DNA from: Desulfobacterales bacterium
Lineage (GTDB): Bacteria > Desulfobacterota > Desulfobacteria > Desulfobacterales > JAEINQ01
Reading direction: 5' to 3'
Length of the DNA stretch: 64,000 bases
Assembly: GCA_016342285.1 (NCBI GenBank)
Contig: JAEINQ010000009.1
Span: forward strand, 1-64,000
The notes below the pieces were generated by a model. The model saw nothing but the letters and a program-made list of their open reading frames with translations. It ran no database searches and was not told the DNA's origin. The translations under genes and the position numbers were made by a program. Of this stretch, positions 9,035 through 18,061 are shown in pieces; the first letter of the stretch is position 1, and the number at the start of each line of letters is the position of its first letter.

Positions 9035-11284
9035 TCATTGCGCATGGCGAAACAGACCGTCGAGACCGACCTCTTCGAGCCGCTTTGCGGTATATTCGTA
9101 TCCAATCTGAACAATTTGGTCGAATGCCTTGAACTCCAGAACGTTAAAATCTTCCACCGGGGGCTGAAGGTAGAGGTCGGAATCGTTTTTTGCGGACTGG
9201 GATTCCTTTATGCTGCCCAGAAAGTTGGTCCGCATCATGATATCGGCAATGGTTGGCACCGAGACCTTTTTCATGAAAGGAACCAAATTCCCCATCAATA
9301 TGCTCCACGGTGAGGGATAGGTGTCGCAGCCAACGGCAAATTTTCCCGATGCGCCCACGTCGATGGCAATGACCCGCCCTTCGCAGATCTCCCGCATCTG
9401 TTTGCCGGGCAGATTGTCGAAAACCGCCCCATCGACCAGCAGTTGGCCATTGTCGACCACCGGAGACGTTACTCCGGGTATGGAAATACTGGCCCGGACG
9501 GCCTTCCAGAGCAGCCCCTCCATGTGAACTTTTTTGCTGGCCGTGGAGAGGTTGCTCGATACGCAGAAAAAGTTGATCGGGAGATCTTCGATGCAGGTGT
9601 CGTCGAAGTAAGACTGAAGATGCGCGTCCAGCTTGCCACCTCGAACCAGGGACACCACGGGGATCGTGTAGTCGCTCAAGGGGTTCGTGTTGGCGAAAAG
9701 CGCCCTTGAATCGTTGAACACCGCATCCATGCTGACCTTGAAAGCATACTGGGCGGCGATGACCGCACCCATGCTCGTGCCACCGATCATGTCCACGGGA
9801 ACCTCTGCCTCGGTGATGGCCCGCAGTGCCCCGATATGGGCAAGCCCCTTGGCCCCGCCGCCGCCCAGCACCACCCCCACGGCATTTCCAGAGATGAACC
9901 GGGCCAGGCGGGCAAAGTCGCCCATGTCATTTTCGCGAATGTGAAAATGTTTTTCAACCCGCCTGTGCCCGAGCCATTGGGCGGTGTTCGTCGGCTGTAT
10001 TTCCGGTCCTGAATGGAGAATTATCAGGCATTTTTTTGCGGACGTGAGGCTGGTGTCCCTGGCCAGCAGGGTTGCCTCAACCTCCCCTGGTGTTGCCGAG
10101 GCACCGGCCCTTCCGGCGATGAGAATCATGTCCGCCTGGCGGATACACCGGCGGGTCCACCCCGTGGGTTCGAGGTCGGCCTCGTAGATGACAAAATCGG
10201 TTTTTGCCTCCATTTCAGCCAGCCATGTCCTGAGGCGGATGTCCTTTGGGCTTCCTTTTGGCGCTTCGGTAATTTGCTGAATACCGAGCCGTTGTTCCAG
10301 GAGGAGGCTGGAAAGGTGAAGGGCTGAACCGAACTTTCCAAGTGCGGTGCAAAGCGCTCGGGCCGCGCTTTGTACCGCCACATCCGGCCCGGCTGTAACA
10401 ATGGCGATATTGGTTACCGACGCCCGCTTGGCCCGTTGGTGAAAGGTGTCGCGAAGGCGTTTGATGGTGACCTGAATGATGTTCATCACGACCTGGGGGT
10501 TGTCGCGGAGAATCGTTTCGAAAACCGGCCGGGGAAATTGCAGCAACTCACTGTCCCGAACAGCGAGAATCGAAGCGCTTCGCGGTTCCGAAGTGAAAAA
10601 GGCCATCTCCCCCACCGTCTCTCCCGGCGAGATTTCACCCACGACCCGGTCGATTGCCTCTCCTTCGACAACGGCCTGCATGCGCCCGGAGACCAAAATG
10701 TAGAGGCTGTCGCTGTCATCATCCTGCCGGAACAGGTAGTCGCCGCCCCTAAGGTGAATCCAGATCCCTTGGGACTCGATCTTTTGGAATTTTGCCTCAT
10801 CCATGGGGCCGAACAGGCCCGGCAGCGCCTTGGCCATGTGGTTGCGGCGCAGCCGCCGGCGGACGATCCGCATCAAAAGTTCGGGTACCTCCGGGTGTTT
10901 GTCGGAGATTTCTTCAATGAAATGCCGCGAAAAGCGCAACAGTTCGACGTCGCAGAGCGCGCAAACCGTAGCGGTGCGATCCTCGCCGGTGAGGATCTGA
11001 ATTTCGCCGATGGGCTGTCCCGGGCCGATGATACCGACCGGGCGGGCCACACCGCCGGCGTCAGCGATGCGCGCTTCGAGTTCCCCGCTCAGCAACAGGT
11101 ACATGGCATCGCAGGGATCTCCCTGCCGGCAGAGGCATTCGCCTTTTTCCATGTGCAGTCGGGTGGCATTTGCGGTCAGTTCTTTGACCACGGTTTCCCC
11201 CAACCGGTTAAAAATATCGGTTTTTTTCAGGAGTAAAAGGATGTCTGGATCTGGCACGGCATGGCTGCAAGGGGAGGAATCCAT
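9035..11284 (-). CDS. NTE-type patatin phospholipase with two cyclic-nucleotide-binding domains
   Basis: Two cNMP-binding (Crp-type) beta-barrel domains lie at about residues 20-135 and 155-275, each with a GEI/GEMAFF-type phosphate cassette. A Rossmann-like spacer follows at about 290-450, then a patatin domain at about 465-640. The patatin active site is complete: oxyanion-hole GGGGAKG (474-480), nucleophile elbow GTSMG (Ser504) and catalytic DGA (Asp618). This is the architecture of bacterial homologues of human neuropathy target esterase, which deacylate (lyso)phospholipids. Binding of a cyclic nucleotide is inferred, since many such domains have lost it. At 749 residues it is longer than plain patatins but usual for this fused class. 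It stands alone, convergent with the DUF6178 gene. Confidence 0.88.
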   Translation of the reverse strand: MDSSPCSHAVPDPDILLLLKKTDIFNRLGETVVKELTANATRLHMEKGECLCRQGDPCDAMYLLLSGELEARIADAGGVARPVGIIGPGQPIGEIQILTGEDRTATVCALCDVELLRFSRHFIEEISDKHPEVPELLMRIVRRRLRRNHMAKALPGLFGPMDEAKFQKIESQGIWIHLRGGDYLFRQDDDSDSLYILVSGRMQAVVEGEAIDRVVGEISPGETVGEMAFFTSEPRSASILAVRDSELLQFPRPVFETILRDNPQVVMNIIQVTIKRLRDTFHQRAKRASVTNIAIVTAGPDVAVQSAARALCTALGKFGSALHLSSLLLEQRLGIQQITEAPKGSPKDIRLRTWLAEMEAKTDFVIYEADLEPTGWTRRCIRQADMILIAGRAGASATPGEVEATLLARDTSLTSAKKCLIILHSGPEIQPTNTAQWLGHRRVEKHFHIRENDMGDFARLARFISGNAVGVVLGGGGAKGLAHIGALRAITEAEVPVDMIGGTSMGAVIAAQYAFKVSMDAVFNDSRALFANTNPLSDYTIPVVSLVRGGKLDAHLQSYFDDTCIEDLPINFFCVSSNLSTASKKVHMEGLLWKAVRASISIPGVTSPVVDNGQLLVDGAVFDNLPGKQMREICEGRVIAIDVGASGKFAVGCDTYPSPWSILMGNLVPFMKKVSVPTIADIMMRTNFLGSIKESQSAKNDSDLYLQPPVEDFNVLEFKAFDQIVQIGYEYTAKRLEEVGLDGLFRHAQ

Positions 11285-11539
11285 GGTTTTCGACTTTCAG
11301 GCGGTTTTTGCCGCACTTGCATTGGCCTTAGGCGCCCGAAGACACCGGTAGATGAAAATACGAGCCTCGGAAGGTCGGCCTTCACGAGACAGAAGGTGAG
11401 ACCCGTTTGATTTTCCAAAGAAAATCTTGGGCCTAAACAACTGCGTGTAACGGCATTCTTTATTTTTAGAACTGTGAGGGATTGCCCAAGGCGTGACGTT
11501 CGTACGTTATTTTATCATTATTTTATCGTCAATACCTTT

Positions 11540-12037
11540 TTACCGTGAAGCGGGTGGACGGTATCCGTGGGCTGGCGGGTGCCGGCGCAGGCTTTCATAA
11601 AGGACGATGCCGGCGGCGGTGGAGAGGTTCAGGCTGCGGATCTCTTCGGAGATGGGGATGTGATAGGTGGCCCCGGGGTATCGGGCCAGCAAGGTATCGG
11701 GAAGTCCTTGGGTCTCGGAGCCGAAGACCAGAAACATTCGACTTGAATGGGGCATTTGCCAGAAAGGCGTGGCGCCGTTTTTAGTCAGCAGGACCGTTTC
11801 CTCGGCATGGGGGTTCAGCGCTTGGGCAAAGGCATTAAAATCGTCCCAGGTGCGAAGATCCACTTTGTGCCAGTAGTCGAGGCCGGCCCGTTTGAGGTGT
11901 TTGTCGTCCAGGGAAAAGCCCAGGGGGTGGATCAGGTGCAGGGTCGCGCCGGCCCCCAGGCAGGTGCGGCCGATGTTGCCGGTGTTCCAGTGGACATCCG
12001 GTGCGACCAGCACCACGTGTCTTTCCATTCGCGGCAT
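11540..12037 (-). CDS. trmL: tRNA (cytidine(34)-2'-O)-methyltransferase TrmL
   Basis: This minimal SPOUT-class methyltransferase of 165 residues uses S-adenosylmethionine to methylate the ribose of wobble nucleotide 34 in tRNA-Leu isoacceptors. The SPOUT signatures are present: NTGNIGRTC at 18-26, GSETQG at 106-111, and SEEIRSLNLST at 130-140, which forms the trefoil-knot SAM pocket. A second in-frame ATG three codons in is an equally possible start because neither has a clear ribosome-binding site. The gene is monocistronic. Confidence 0.9.
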   Translation of the reverse strand: MPRMERHVVLVAPDVHWNTGNIGRTCLGAGATLHLIHPLGFSLDDKHLKRAGLDYWHKVDLRTWDDFNAFAQALNPHAEETVLLTKNGATPFWQMPHSSRMFLVFGSETQGLPDTLLARYPGATYHIPISEEIRSLNLSTAAGIVLYESLRRHPPAHGYRPPASR

Positions 12038-12116
12038 GTCAAAGCCTTTAATTTAGCAGGGATTCACAGAATGCTCAGGATTGTTCCGTCTTTTTGAGCC
12101 GTTGCGTGAGAAGCCG

Positions 12117-12413
12117 TTATTGTTTTCGACCGCAGTGGGGGCAGAACTTGAACGATTCATCCAGGGCCCGGCCGCATTGGCTGCAAATGTCGGGAGGCAC
12201 CCCGCTCCTTGAACTCGGCGCCACCGCCCGGTCGCACCGGTCGCAGACCAGCGCCTCTTCTCCCTTTTTGACCCGAAGAAGCGGAATGAAAAAAACGCTG
12301 AAATAGTGGTCCACCCGCTTGAGGCTGGCTTGGTGAAGCCCGCAGGCCGGGCAGCGCTTCAATGCGGGGTCCACGGTGACGGTTCTGGGCTGTACGCCGG
12401 CAATCAGGATCAT
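12117..12413 (-). CDS. Small double zinc-ribbon protein
   Basis: This 98-residue protein has a short hydrophobic N-terminus followed by two zinc-ribbon units. The first uses CPAC near residue 22 and CDRC near 57; the second uses CSQC near 78 and CPHC near 94. The middle (DHYFSVFFIPLLRVKKGE) resembles zinc-ribbon proteins that carry a membrane-apposed segment. Function is unknown. The start is uncertain: an ATG 42 nt further upstream is in frame but lies in a low-complexity repeat array, so I use the ATG at 12413; neither has a good ribosome-binding site. Confidence 0.65.
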   Translation of the reverse strand: MILIAGVQPRTVTVDPALKRCPACGLHQASLKRVDHYFSVFFIPLLRVKKGEEALVCDRCDRAVAPSSRSGVPPDICSQCGRALDESFKFCPHCGRKQ

Positions 12414-12426
12414 AAGGGCAATGTCG

Positions 12427-12556
12427 ATTGGTTTGATCGGTTCGATTGGTCCCATTGGTTCGATTGGTTATCGCAAGACGGTTTTTCCAACCGATATAAC
12501 CAATGAAACCAATGGGACCAATATAACCAATGAAACCGATATAACCAATCCAACCG
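12427..12556. repeat. Low-complexity GGTTTCATTGGT-type array with inverted halves
   Basis: Degenerate 9-12 bp units (GATTGGT, GGTTCGATTGGT) occupy the left half. Their complements (ACCAATGAAACCAAT, ATATAACCAAT) occupy the right half, so the region can fold into an imperfect long hairpin. It abuts the zinc-ribbon gene on one side and the stop of the next gene on the other. Confidence 0.8.
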
Positions 12557-12559
12557 TTT

Positions 12560-13108
12560 TCAAAACTCCCTGGGTTTACAGATAATCTCCCTGATCCGCA
12601 TGTCAAACAGGGTGGTCTGATGGGCCGGCTTGAGGACCAGGGCCGTGTCCGCTCCGCTCGACGACCCGCCGATGGCGATGATGTCGTTGCCGGTCAGAGC
12701 TCCGCCGTCGGCGGCCATGATGGCCACTTCCACGGCCACCTTGGTTCCCTGGCCGAAGAGCTTCAAGGTATCGGCGATGAGAAGGGCCGGGTAGACGCCG
12801 CCGTGTTTTTTGGCCACGGACCGTTCGATCCCGGAAAGCGCGTGGGTGGCGGAGATCACGCGAACCCCCTCCACCGACAGGTCTTTCCAGACCGTGTTGG
12901 ACATGACGTTCTGGAACGGTTCCTTGAAGCCGCAATGGTAGGTGACGCAGATGATGGAAAGTCCTTTGCAGAGTTCTAGTGCCCGGTAAGCGGTGTCTCC
13001 GGTGGTCGTGGCAACGACCAGTTCCTTGATGCCCAGTTCCCCGGCCCTTTCAGCGGCTGCCGCCAAGGTCCGATCGGTGTTCTCCTTTCCCGGTTTGTCA
13101 AAATACAT
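12560..13108 (-). CDS. Pyruvate kinase C-terminal-like domain protein
   Basis: This stand-alone protein of 182 residues resembles the alpha/beta C-terminal domain of pyruvate kinase without the catalytic barrel. It has the ELVVATTTGDTAYRAL stretch at 30-44 and a terminal GGSSSGADTALV segment. Proteins of this kind are common in anaerobes and archaea and are thought to bind a phosphorylated ligand; no reaction is established. A GGGAGG ribosome-binding site 7 nt before the ATG at 13108 selects that start over the ATG at 13114. It is divergent from the next gene and shows no operon partner. Confidence 0.75.
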   Translation of the reverse strand: MYFDKPGKENTDRTLAAAAERAGELGIKELVVATTTGDTAYRALELCKGLSIICVTYHCGFKEPFQNVMSNTVWKDLSVEGVRVISATHALSGIERSVAKKHGGVYPALLIADTLKLFGQGTKVAVEVAIMAADGGALTGNDIIAIGGSSSGADTALVLKPAHQTTLFDMRIREIICKPREF

Positions 13109-13282
13109 TCCCATTCCTCCCTTGGATAAGATCAATGGTTGCCCCGGCCAAACCGGCCAAACTGGCCAACTGGATGCATATCATGTATGATACCGACGAA
13201 ATCGTCAACACCACACCGGTCATCGGATCAACGGCCGCTTGACGGGTTTTCCCACTGGAAACAGAGAGCAGAGGAGTCACTC

Positions 13283-13519
13283 ATGGAAGATGCGGCGATC
13301 GTTCAGACGGAAATACTCAGGGACCTGGTCAAGCTCAACGCAATTATTGCCACTGAGCTGATCCAGTTGGTGGAAAACGCCAGCCGTCAGCTTCGCGGCG
13401 ATATTCCCGATGCCTGCCGGGTTCAGCATGGGGAGCTGCGGCAGCAGGTGGTTGAAATTGCCGAGCGGTGGAGCGACAACTGTGACATGCTGCGGGCGCA
13501 TAACCTGTCCCACGAATAG
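13283..13519 (+). CDS. Small hypothetical helical protein
   Basis: This 78-residue product is predicted to be almost wholly alpha-helical (repeated leucine/isoleucine with acidic and amide residues, e.g. EILRDLVKLNAIIATELIQL). It has no Cys pair, signal or membrane segment. A strong GAGGAG ribosome-binding site lies 7 nt before the ATG. I do not recognise a family; the clear translation signals argue that it is real. Confidence 0.6.
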   Translation: MEDAAIVQTEILRDLVKLNAIIATELIQLVENASRQLRGDIPDACRVQHGELRQQVVEIAERWSDNCDMLRAHNLSHE

Positions 13520-13703
13520 TTTCCATCCATAAAGGGCCTTTTTGCCCAATCTCGGCGTCAATCGTTGCGATTGTCTTGTGCGGCGTACGCGAGTACACCT
13601 CCGCGCAATCGCTCGATTTCCTTGACCTTGGACAAAAATTCACATTTATGAATTGGAAACAGGCCAAAAAGTACCCACCGTCATGGGTCCGGGAGAAAAA
13701 ACT

Positions 13704-14543
13704 ATGGTTATCGATTTTCATGTGCATACTTTTCCAAGGGAGATCCGGGAAAACCGGGAAAAATTTTTACCGGGAGAGCCGGCCTTTGCACTGCTCTACG
13801 AATCACACAACGCCAAACTGGTCAGCGCCGATGAGATCGTGGCGACCATGGATGAGCAGGGCGTGGACAAATCCGTGGTCTTCGGGTTTCCCTGGCGCAA
13901 CCCGGACACCGTAAAGCTCAACAACGACCATGTGCTGGAGGCCGTGACCCGGTTTCCCGATCGGCTCATGGGCTTTTGCTGCCTCGACCCGTTCATCCCT
14001 TTTGCGGTCAAAGAGGTGGAGCGGTGCCTGGATGCCGGGCTTTGCGGAGTGGGAGAACTGGCTTTTTACCGTTCCGGCATTGATGCCGACTGTCTCGATG
14101 CCCTGGACCCCATCATGGCCATCTGCCTGGAGCGCCATCTGCCGGTGATGATCCATACCAATGAGCCGGTCGGTCACGTCTATCCGGGAAAGACCCCCAA
14201 CACCCTGGCCCAGATCTATGCCATGGTCCGGCGTTTTGCTGAAAACAAGCTCGTGCTGGCCCACTGGGGCGGCGGGATTTTTCTATATAGCCTGCTGAAA
14301 AAAGAGGTGCGGGAAAGCCTTGCCAATGTCTGGTACGACACGGCCGCCTCCCCCTTTCTCTACGACCCGAAAATCTACCGTCAGGCCCTGGAACTGGCCG
14401 GGCCGGACAAGGTTCTCTTCGGTACGGATTTTCCCCTGCTCAAACCGGCACGCTATTTCAAGGAGATGGACACGGCCGGTCTTTCAGAATCGGAAAAGGC
14501 CGCGGTCTGCGGCGGGAATGCGCTGGCGCTGATCAACGGTTGA
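13704..14543 (+). CDS. Amidohydrolase-family metal-dependent hydrolase
   Basis: This TIM-barrel protein of 279 residues belongs to the amidohydrolase-2 group (PF04909 type). The N-terminal metal motif DFHVHTF (His6, His8), the mid-barrel VMIHTNEP, LAHWGGG and the C-terminal GTDFPLL with the catalytic Asp are all present, so the active site looks intact. Family members hydrolyse or decarboxylate small carboxylic acids and lactones; the substrate here cannot be read. The ATG at 13704 has GGGAG about 9 nt upstream; an in-frame ATG at 13683 is a less likely alternative. Confidence 0.82.
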   Translation: MVIDFHVHTFPREIRENREKFLPGEPAFALLYESHNAKLVSADEIVATMDEQGVDKSVVFGFPWRNPDTVKLNNDHVLEAVTRFPDRLMGFCCLDPFIPFAVKEVERCLDAGLCGVGELAFYRSGIDADCLDALDPIMAICLERHLPVMIHTNEPVGHVYPGKTPNTLAQIYAMVRRFAENKLVLAHWGGGIFLYSLLKKEVRESLANVWYDTAASPFLYDPKIYRQALELAGPDKVLFGTDFPLLKPARYFKEMDTAGLSESEKAAVCGGNALALING

Positions 14544-14683
14544 TGGGGTCGAAAACGAGACCATCGCCTTGAAGCGTCTCTTTTTGTAGGGGCTGTTTCA
14601 GGGGGCCATTGATTGTTGAATTTGAGACCGTTTTTGCGTCGGACGCCTATCCGATAAAAACTGACTTAATTCGAGGATGTCTG

Positions 14684-15358
14684 TTATCCTGAGACACAGG
14701 CCCGAAGCTTTTCCACCAGGGGCATGGCCTGATCCTGGTACTCGGGGGGAATCATGAGTACGGGGATGGGCCGGTTGGGAATCAGGCCCGTGGTCCGGCA
14801 GATCAGCTTTGCTGCCTCAAATTCGGCCCTTTTTTCCGGGTCGCTGAGAACAGCCAGCACATCGGCCAGGTTCCCGGAGCAGCCGTTGCCGTCGAGATGT
14901 TCGATGAATTGCATAAACAAATGGTTGACCGTGATGACCCATTCGTCCATGTCGGCCATGCCGGTCTCGGCGCAGTTTCTGGAAGAGACCATGCTCCGGC
15001 ATCCAAAGGGCCGGACCGCGTAAACCGGACAGATCTGGTCCGTCAACAGTGGACAGGGGCCCGGGGCCGGATCCATGGATTCCTCGGGCAACTCTTTTCC
15101 GTCCTTGCACAGGGCTGCCATGTGATTGGTGGTGATTGTGGGGCGAAAGCCGCGGTTGTCCGCCGTGGCCAGACGATCGGTTTGTCCGCAGGCCTCGATT
15201 TGAGGGCGCATCAGAAACCCTTCCAGGGTGGTCACGGTCACATTGGCCGTACAGCAGATGGCACACCCCTTGCGGCAGGCCGCGTCCAGCCCGGCGGCAA
15301 ATTCGTCGTGAAGAGCGTAAATTTTTTCCAGTGCGGCCCGTTTTGTTTCAAAATTCAT
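14684..15358 (-). CDS. YkgJ-type cysteine-cluster protein
   Basis: The 224-residue product has the hallmark CxxxCxxCC cluster at 28-36 (C28, C32, C35, C36). A second Cys group follows at about 105-125 (CPLL...ICPVYAVRPFGCR). YkgJ-family proteins are thought to bind zinc or an iron-sulfur cluster, and some are linked to protein modification; no reaction is known for this member. It stands alone between convergent and divergent neighbours. Confidence 0.78.
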   Translation of the reverse strand: MNFETKRAALEKIYALHDEFAAGLDAACRKGCAICCTANVTVTTLEGFLMRPQIEACGQTDRLATADNRGFRPTITTNHMAALCKDGKELPEESMDPAPGPCPLLTDQICPVYAVRPFGCRSMVSSRNCAETGMADMDEWVITVNHLFMQFIEHLDGNGCSGNLADVLAVLSDPEKRAEFEAAKLICRTTGLIPNRPIPVLMIPPEYQDQAMPLVEKLRACVSG

Positions 15359-15725
15359 CGGTTGATCCCCATTGCGCTTTCAGCGCGTGAGCTGCTCGTT
15401 TATTAGCCAGTCTAAATACGCGATGCCATAAATTCGGATTGAGAATTGTCAGGTTGAAGGCGTTCCCGTTTCATGGGGACAGTCGGCCTTTTTTAATTCG
15501 GCAATCCATAATGCGGTATCATACCTGATCGGTATGAACGCCCAATGCAATTAACACCGGAGACAAGCCGGCGCAATCCCTTTTGCCGGAAGACCCGGGG
15601 GCAAATGTCTTGACGCCGGCAGGTCCCGGCCGGTATTCTATCCCCATTCCAAGGGACCGCTCGCCCTCTGGACCCCTGGACCCCTTGAACCCTCGACCCC
15701 TTGAACCCTTTTCAAAGGAGACCCC
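15359..15725. other. Intergenic region with CCCCTTGAACCCT repeats
   Basis: These 367 bp separate divergent genes and hold no gene I can support. The right end (15661-15718) is a family-C repeat built of CCCCTTGAACCCTCGA units. Its last bases provide the AAAGGAG ribosome-binding site of the next gene. Confidence 0.6.
15661..15718. repeat. Interspersed repeat family C, half copy
   Basis: Units of the form GGACCCCTTGAACCCTCGA match the right arms of the tandem hairpin repeats at 46777-46976 and, in the opposite sense, the fragment at 57594-57630. Confidence 0.7.
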
Positions 15726-16844
15726 ATGCCCAGCAAAGTCTATTTTACCGACCTGTCGGCCAGTTTCAAGATCAATCTGGTGGCCAAATTGGGAAACCTC
15801 ATGGAAGCGGCCGGCATATCACCGGCCGTGACAAAGCGGGACCTGGTGGCCGTCAAACTCCATTTTGGGGAGATGGGCAACACCGCCTTCATCCGGCCGG
15901 TCTTCCTTCGCAAGGTGGTGGAGGTGATCCGCGCCCAGGGGGCCAGCCCCTTTCTCACTGACGCCAATACCCTTTACGCCGGCACCCGAAGCGATGCCCC
16001 GAGCCATCTGAACACGGCCATTGCCAACGGATTTGCTTTTTCCGTGGTGGGTGCGCCCCTGGTTATCGCCGACGGTCTGCGGGGCAAGTCCGAAACCGCC
16101 GTGACGGTGAACCTGAAGAATTTCGAGCAGGTCTACATCGGCTCGGAGATTGTCGAGGCCGACGCCCTGGTCTCCGTGGCCCATTTCAAGGGGCACGAAC
16201 TGTCCGGATTTGGTGGCACGTTGAAAAATCTCGGCATGGGGTGTGCGTCGCGGCGGGGGAAACTGGCCCAGCACTCCTCCCTAAGCCCCAAGGTGAAGAA
16301 GAAAAAATGCATCGGCTGCGGGGAGTGCGTGGACCACTGCTCCCAGCAGGCCCTGGCCCTGCTGGAGGGGGAGGACGGCGACAAGGCCGAGATCAACCCC
16401 GAGCGCTGCATCGGTTGCGGGGAGTGCATTCTCGCCTGCGCCCAGGGGGCCATTCAGATCCAGTGGAACCAGAGTGTGCCGACTTTTCTGGAAAACATGA
16501 TGGAATATACTGCCGGCGTAATTCAGAACAAAAAAGACAAGGCCCTTTATATTAATTTTATCACAGACGTATCACCCGGATGCGACTGCCTTCCCTATAA
16601 CGACAGTCCCATCGTCCGGGACATCGGCATTCTGGCCTCCACCGACCCGGTGGCCATTGACCGGGCGTCCATCGATCTGGTCAACGGCGAGCACGCCCTG
16701 CCCGGTACCTGCCTGAAAAAAAACATGGCGCCGGGGGAGGACAAGTTCGGCGGGGTCTACGACTATATCGACTGGGCCTATCAATTCGAATACGCCGAAA
16801 AGATCGGGCTGGGCAGCAGCGAATACGAACTGGTGAAGGTATAG
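15726..16844 (+). CDS. DUF362 protein with two [4Fe-4S] ferredoxin motifs
   Basis: The 372-residue product has a DUF362 domain split by a ferredoxin insert. The first part contains KLHFGEMGN and HFKGHELSGFGG. The insert has two classical clusters, C195/C198/C201/C205 and C228/C231/C234/C238 (CIGCGEC in both). The C-terminal part carries DPVAIDRAS. No signal peptide is present, so it is cytoplasmic. DUF362 proteins are electron-carrier-like proteins of anaerobes without an assigned partner. The start has AAAGGAG 6 nt upstream. No neighbour suggests a dedicated pathway. Confidence 0.85.
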   Translation: MPSKVYFTDLSASFKINLVAKLGNLMEAAGISPAVTKRDLVAVKLHFGEMGNTAFIRPVFLRKVVEVIRAQGASPFLTDANTLYAGTRSDAPSHLNTAIANGFAFSVVGAPLVIADGLRGKSETAVTVNLKNFEQVYIGSEIVEADALVSVAHFKGHELSGFGGTLKNLGMGCASRRGKLAQHSSLSPKVKKKKCIGCGECVDHCSQQALALLEGEDGDKAEINPERCIGCGECILACAQGAIQIQWNQSVPTFLENMMEYTAGVIQNKKDKALYINFITDVSPGCDCLPYNDSPIVRDIGILASTDPVAIDRASIDLVNGEHALPGTCLKKNMAPGEDKFGGVYDYIDWAYQFEYAEKIGLGSSEYELVKV

Positions 16845-17222
16845 CCACGGACCCACGCTTCTCCGAACAAAAGCACGAAGCGGCATAGCCGCAACCAAAA
16901 TGTGGTTCACCGCAAAGTCGCAAAGGCCGCCAAGTTTTTTTGACAGGATACCAGGATATCCAGGATTTATTTGTTCGGCCGATCCCCTACGAAAAACCGC
17001 CGTAGGCGCTCCGGCCGAACAAATGTTGCAATGCCCTTCGGGCAGGTGGTCGGCTGTACCAGACTTGGTGCCGTGTCGGAAGCCCCGAATCCTGTGTGCC
17101 ACCCGTCAGGGATAGCAGCGATTGCGGTATCGCAGCCTGTGGTGGCAGGCGTTCGGCCAGTACAGGACCCGATTCCGCAAACAGGCTTTCTTTGTGGTTT
17201 CAAACGAGGTTTTTTGAACGCA
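16845..17222. other. Intergenic repeat-rich spacer
   Basis: No gene is supported. Bases 16875-16985 match, in reverse orientation, a block at 23331-23455 (GGTTGCGGCTATNCCGC plus an ACTTTGCG/CTTTGCG core). Bases 17152-17194 (TTCGGCCAGTACAGGACCCG onward) match 49543-49585. Both convergent genes end in this region. Confidence 0.6.
17152..17194. repeat. Interspersed repeat family F, copy 1
   Basis: TTCGGCCAGTACAGGACCCG and the following bases are nearly identical, over about 43 bp, to 49543-49585 more than 30 kb away. Neither copy lies in a recognisable gene. Confidence 0.7.
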
Positions 17223-17906
17223 TCAAACGTGGGCTTTTAATTTCTGATAATAGGAATGAACGGTGTAGACGGCGGCCAGGGGATTGTGGCCGGTCACCCG
17301 GTCTTTTGCGGCCAGCACCGTTGAAAAGGCTTTGGCGCGTTTTAGAAACAGGGAATCGTGACCCACGCAGAGCCCGAGGACAATGTTCAGGTCGGTCTCT
17401 TCGCGATTGAGGATCTCTGCCTGGAGCAGTGGGTTACACATGGTTTCATAGCTTCCCATGCACACCTTTTCCCTGTCTTGAATACCGATTGCCTCTTTGG
17501 GTACCCCGCCACAGTTGCAGGCCACAGAGGCCAGAGCGAACCCCTGGGACTCGAAAATATCGGCCACCAGACCCGCTTCCCGCTGAAGCCCACCGCAAAA
17601 GGCCAGGCCGAGTTTTTTGCATCCCAGCTTTCGGGCGAATTCCACGGTTTCTTGAATCCGGGTTTTTTCCGGTTGAAGCACATAGGGGCCGGGCGCGCGG
17701 TTGGCGTAACATTCGGCCTCTTGAATGGAGGCGAGTCGGGCGAATTCGGCAAATTCGGGTTGGGCGTAGAGTTCGGTGACTTCCTGGGCGAGTTGGGAAT
17801 AATTCAGGGTGGGGCAGAACGCCGGGCCCCGACCCCCGGATTCGATCTGACAGACGCGTTCCGGCTTGGGAATACGACATCTTGCGCAGTGGGCCTTGTT
17901 TTCCAT
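17223..17906 (-). CDS. DUF1847 cysteine-rich protein
   Basis: The 227-residue protein opens with a Cys-rich metal-binding segment (CARC, RVCQIE, FCPTLNY). It continues with LAFCGGLQREAGLVADIFESQGF, CNCGGVPK and CNPLLQAEILN, the conserved core of DUF1847. The family is widespread in anaerobes beside corrinoid or iron-sulfur enzymes and has no proven function. It is the last gene of the minus-strand run that begins at 35721, but 155 bp of tandem-repeat sequence separate it from the MFS gene. Confidence 0.82.
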   Translation of the reverse strand: MENKAHCARCRIPKPERVCQIESGGRGPAFCPTLNYSQLAQEVTELYAQPEFAEFARLASIQEAECYANRAPGPYVLQPEKTRIQETVEFARKLGCKKLGLAFCGGLQREAGLVADIFESQGFALASVACNCGGVPKEAIGIQDREKVCMGSYETMCNPLLQAEILNREETDLNIVLGLCVGHDSLFLKRAKAFSTVLAAKDRVTGHNPLAAVYTVHSYYQKLKAHV

Positions 17907-18000
17907 GTTTTCTCCTGATGCGCTCGTGAAACGTCAAAAAGGATGAATCCATCCAGTTTAAGTGTTATGATGTTGACAATGGATATAATATCATGAAGTT

Positions 18001-18060
18001 ATCTCCCATCTCCCATCTCCCATCTCCCATCTCCCATCTCCCATCTCCCATCTCCTATCT
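18001..18060. repeat. Tandem 7-bp repeat (CTCCCAT)n
   Basis: About eight head-to-tail copies of CTCCCAT end at the stop codon of the MFS gene. Unit length and purity suggest slippage-prone DNA; no spacers exist, so it is not a CRISPR array. Confidence 0.95.
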
Positions 18061-18061
18061 C

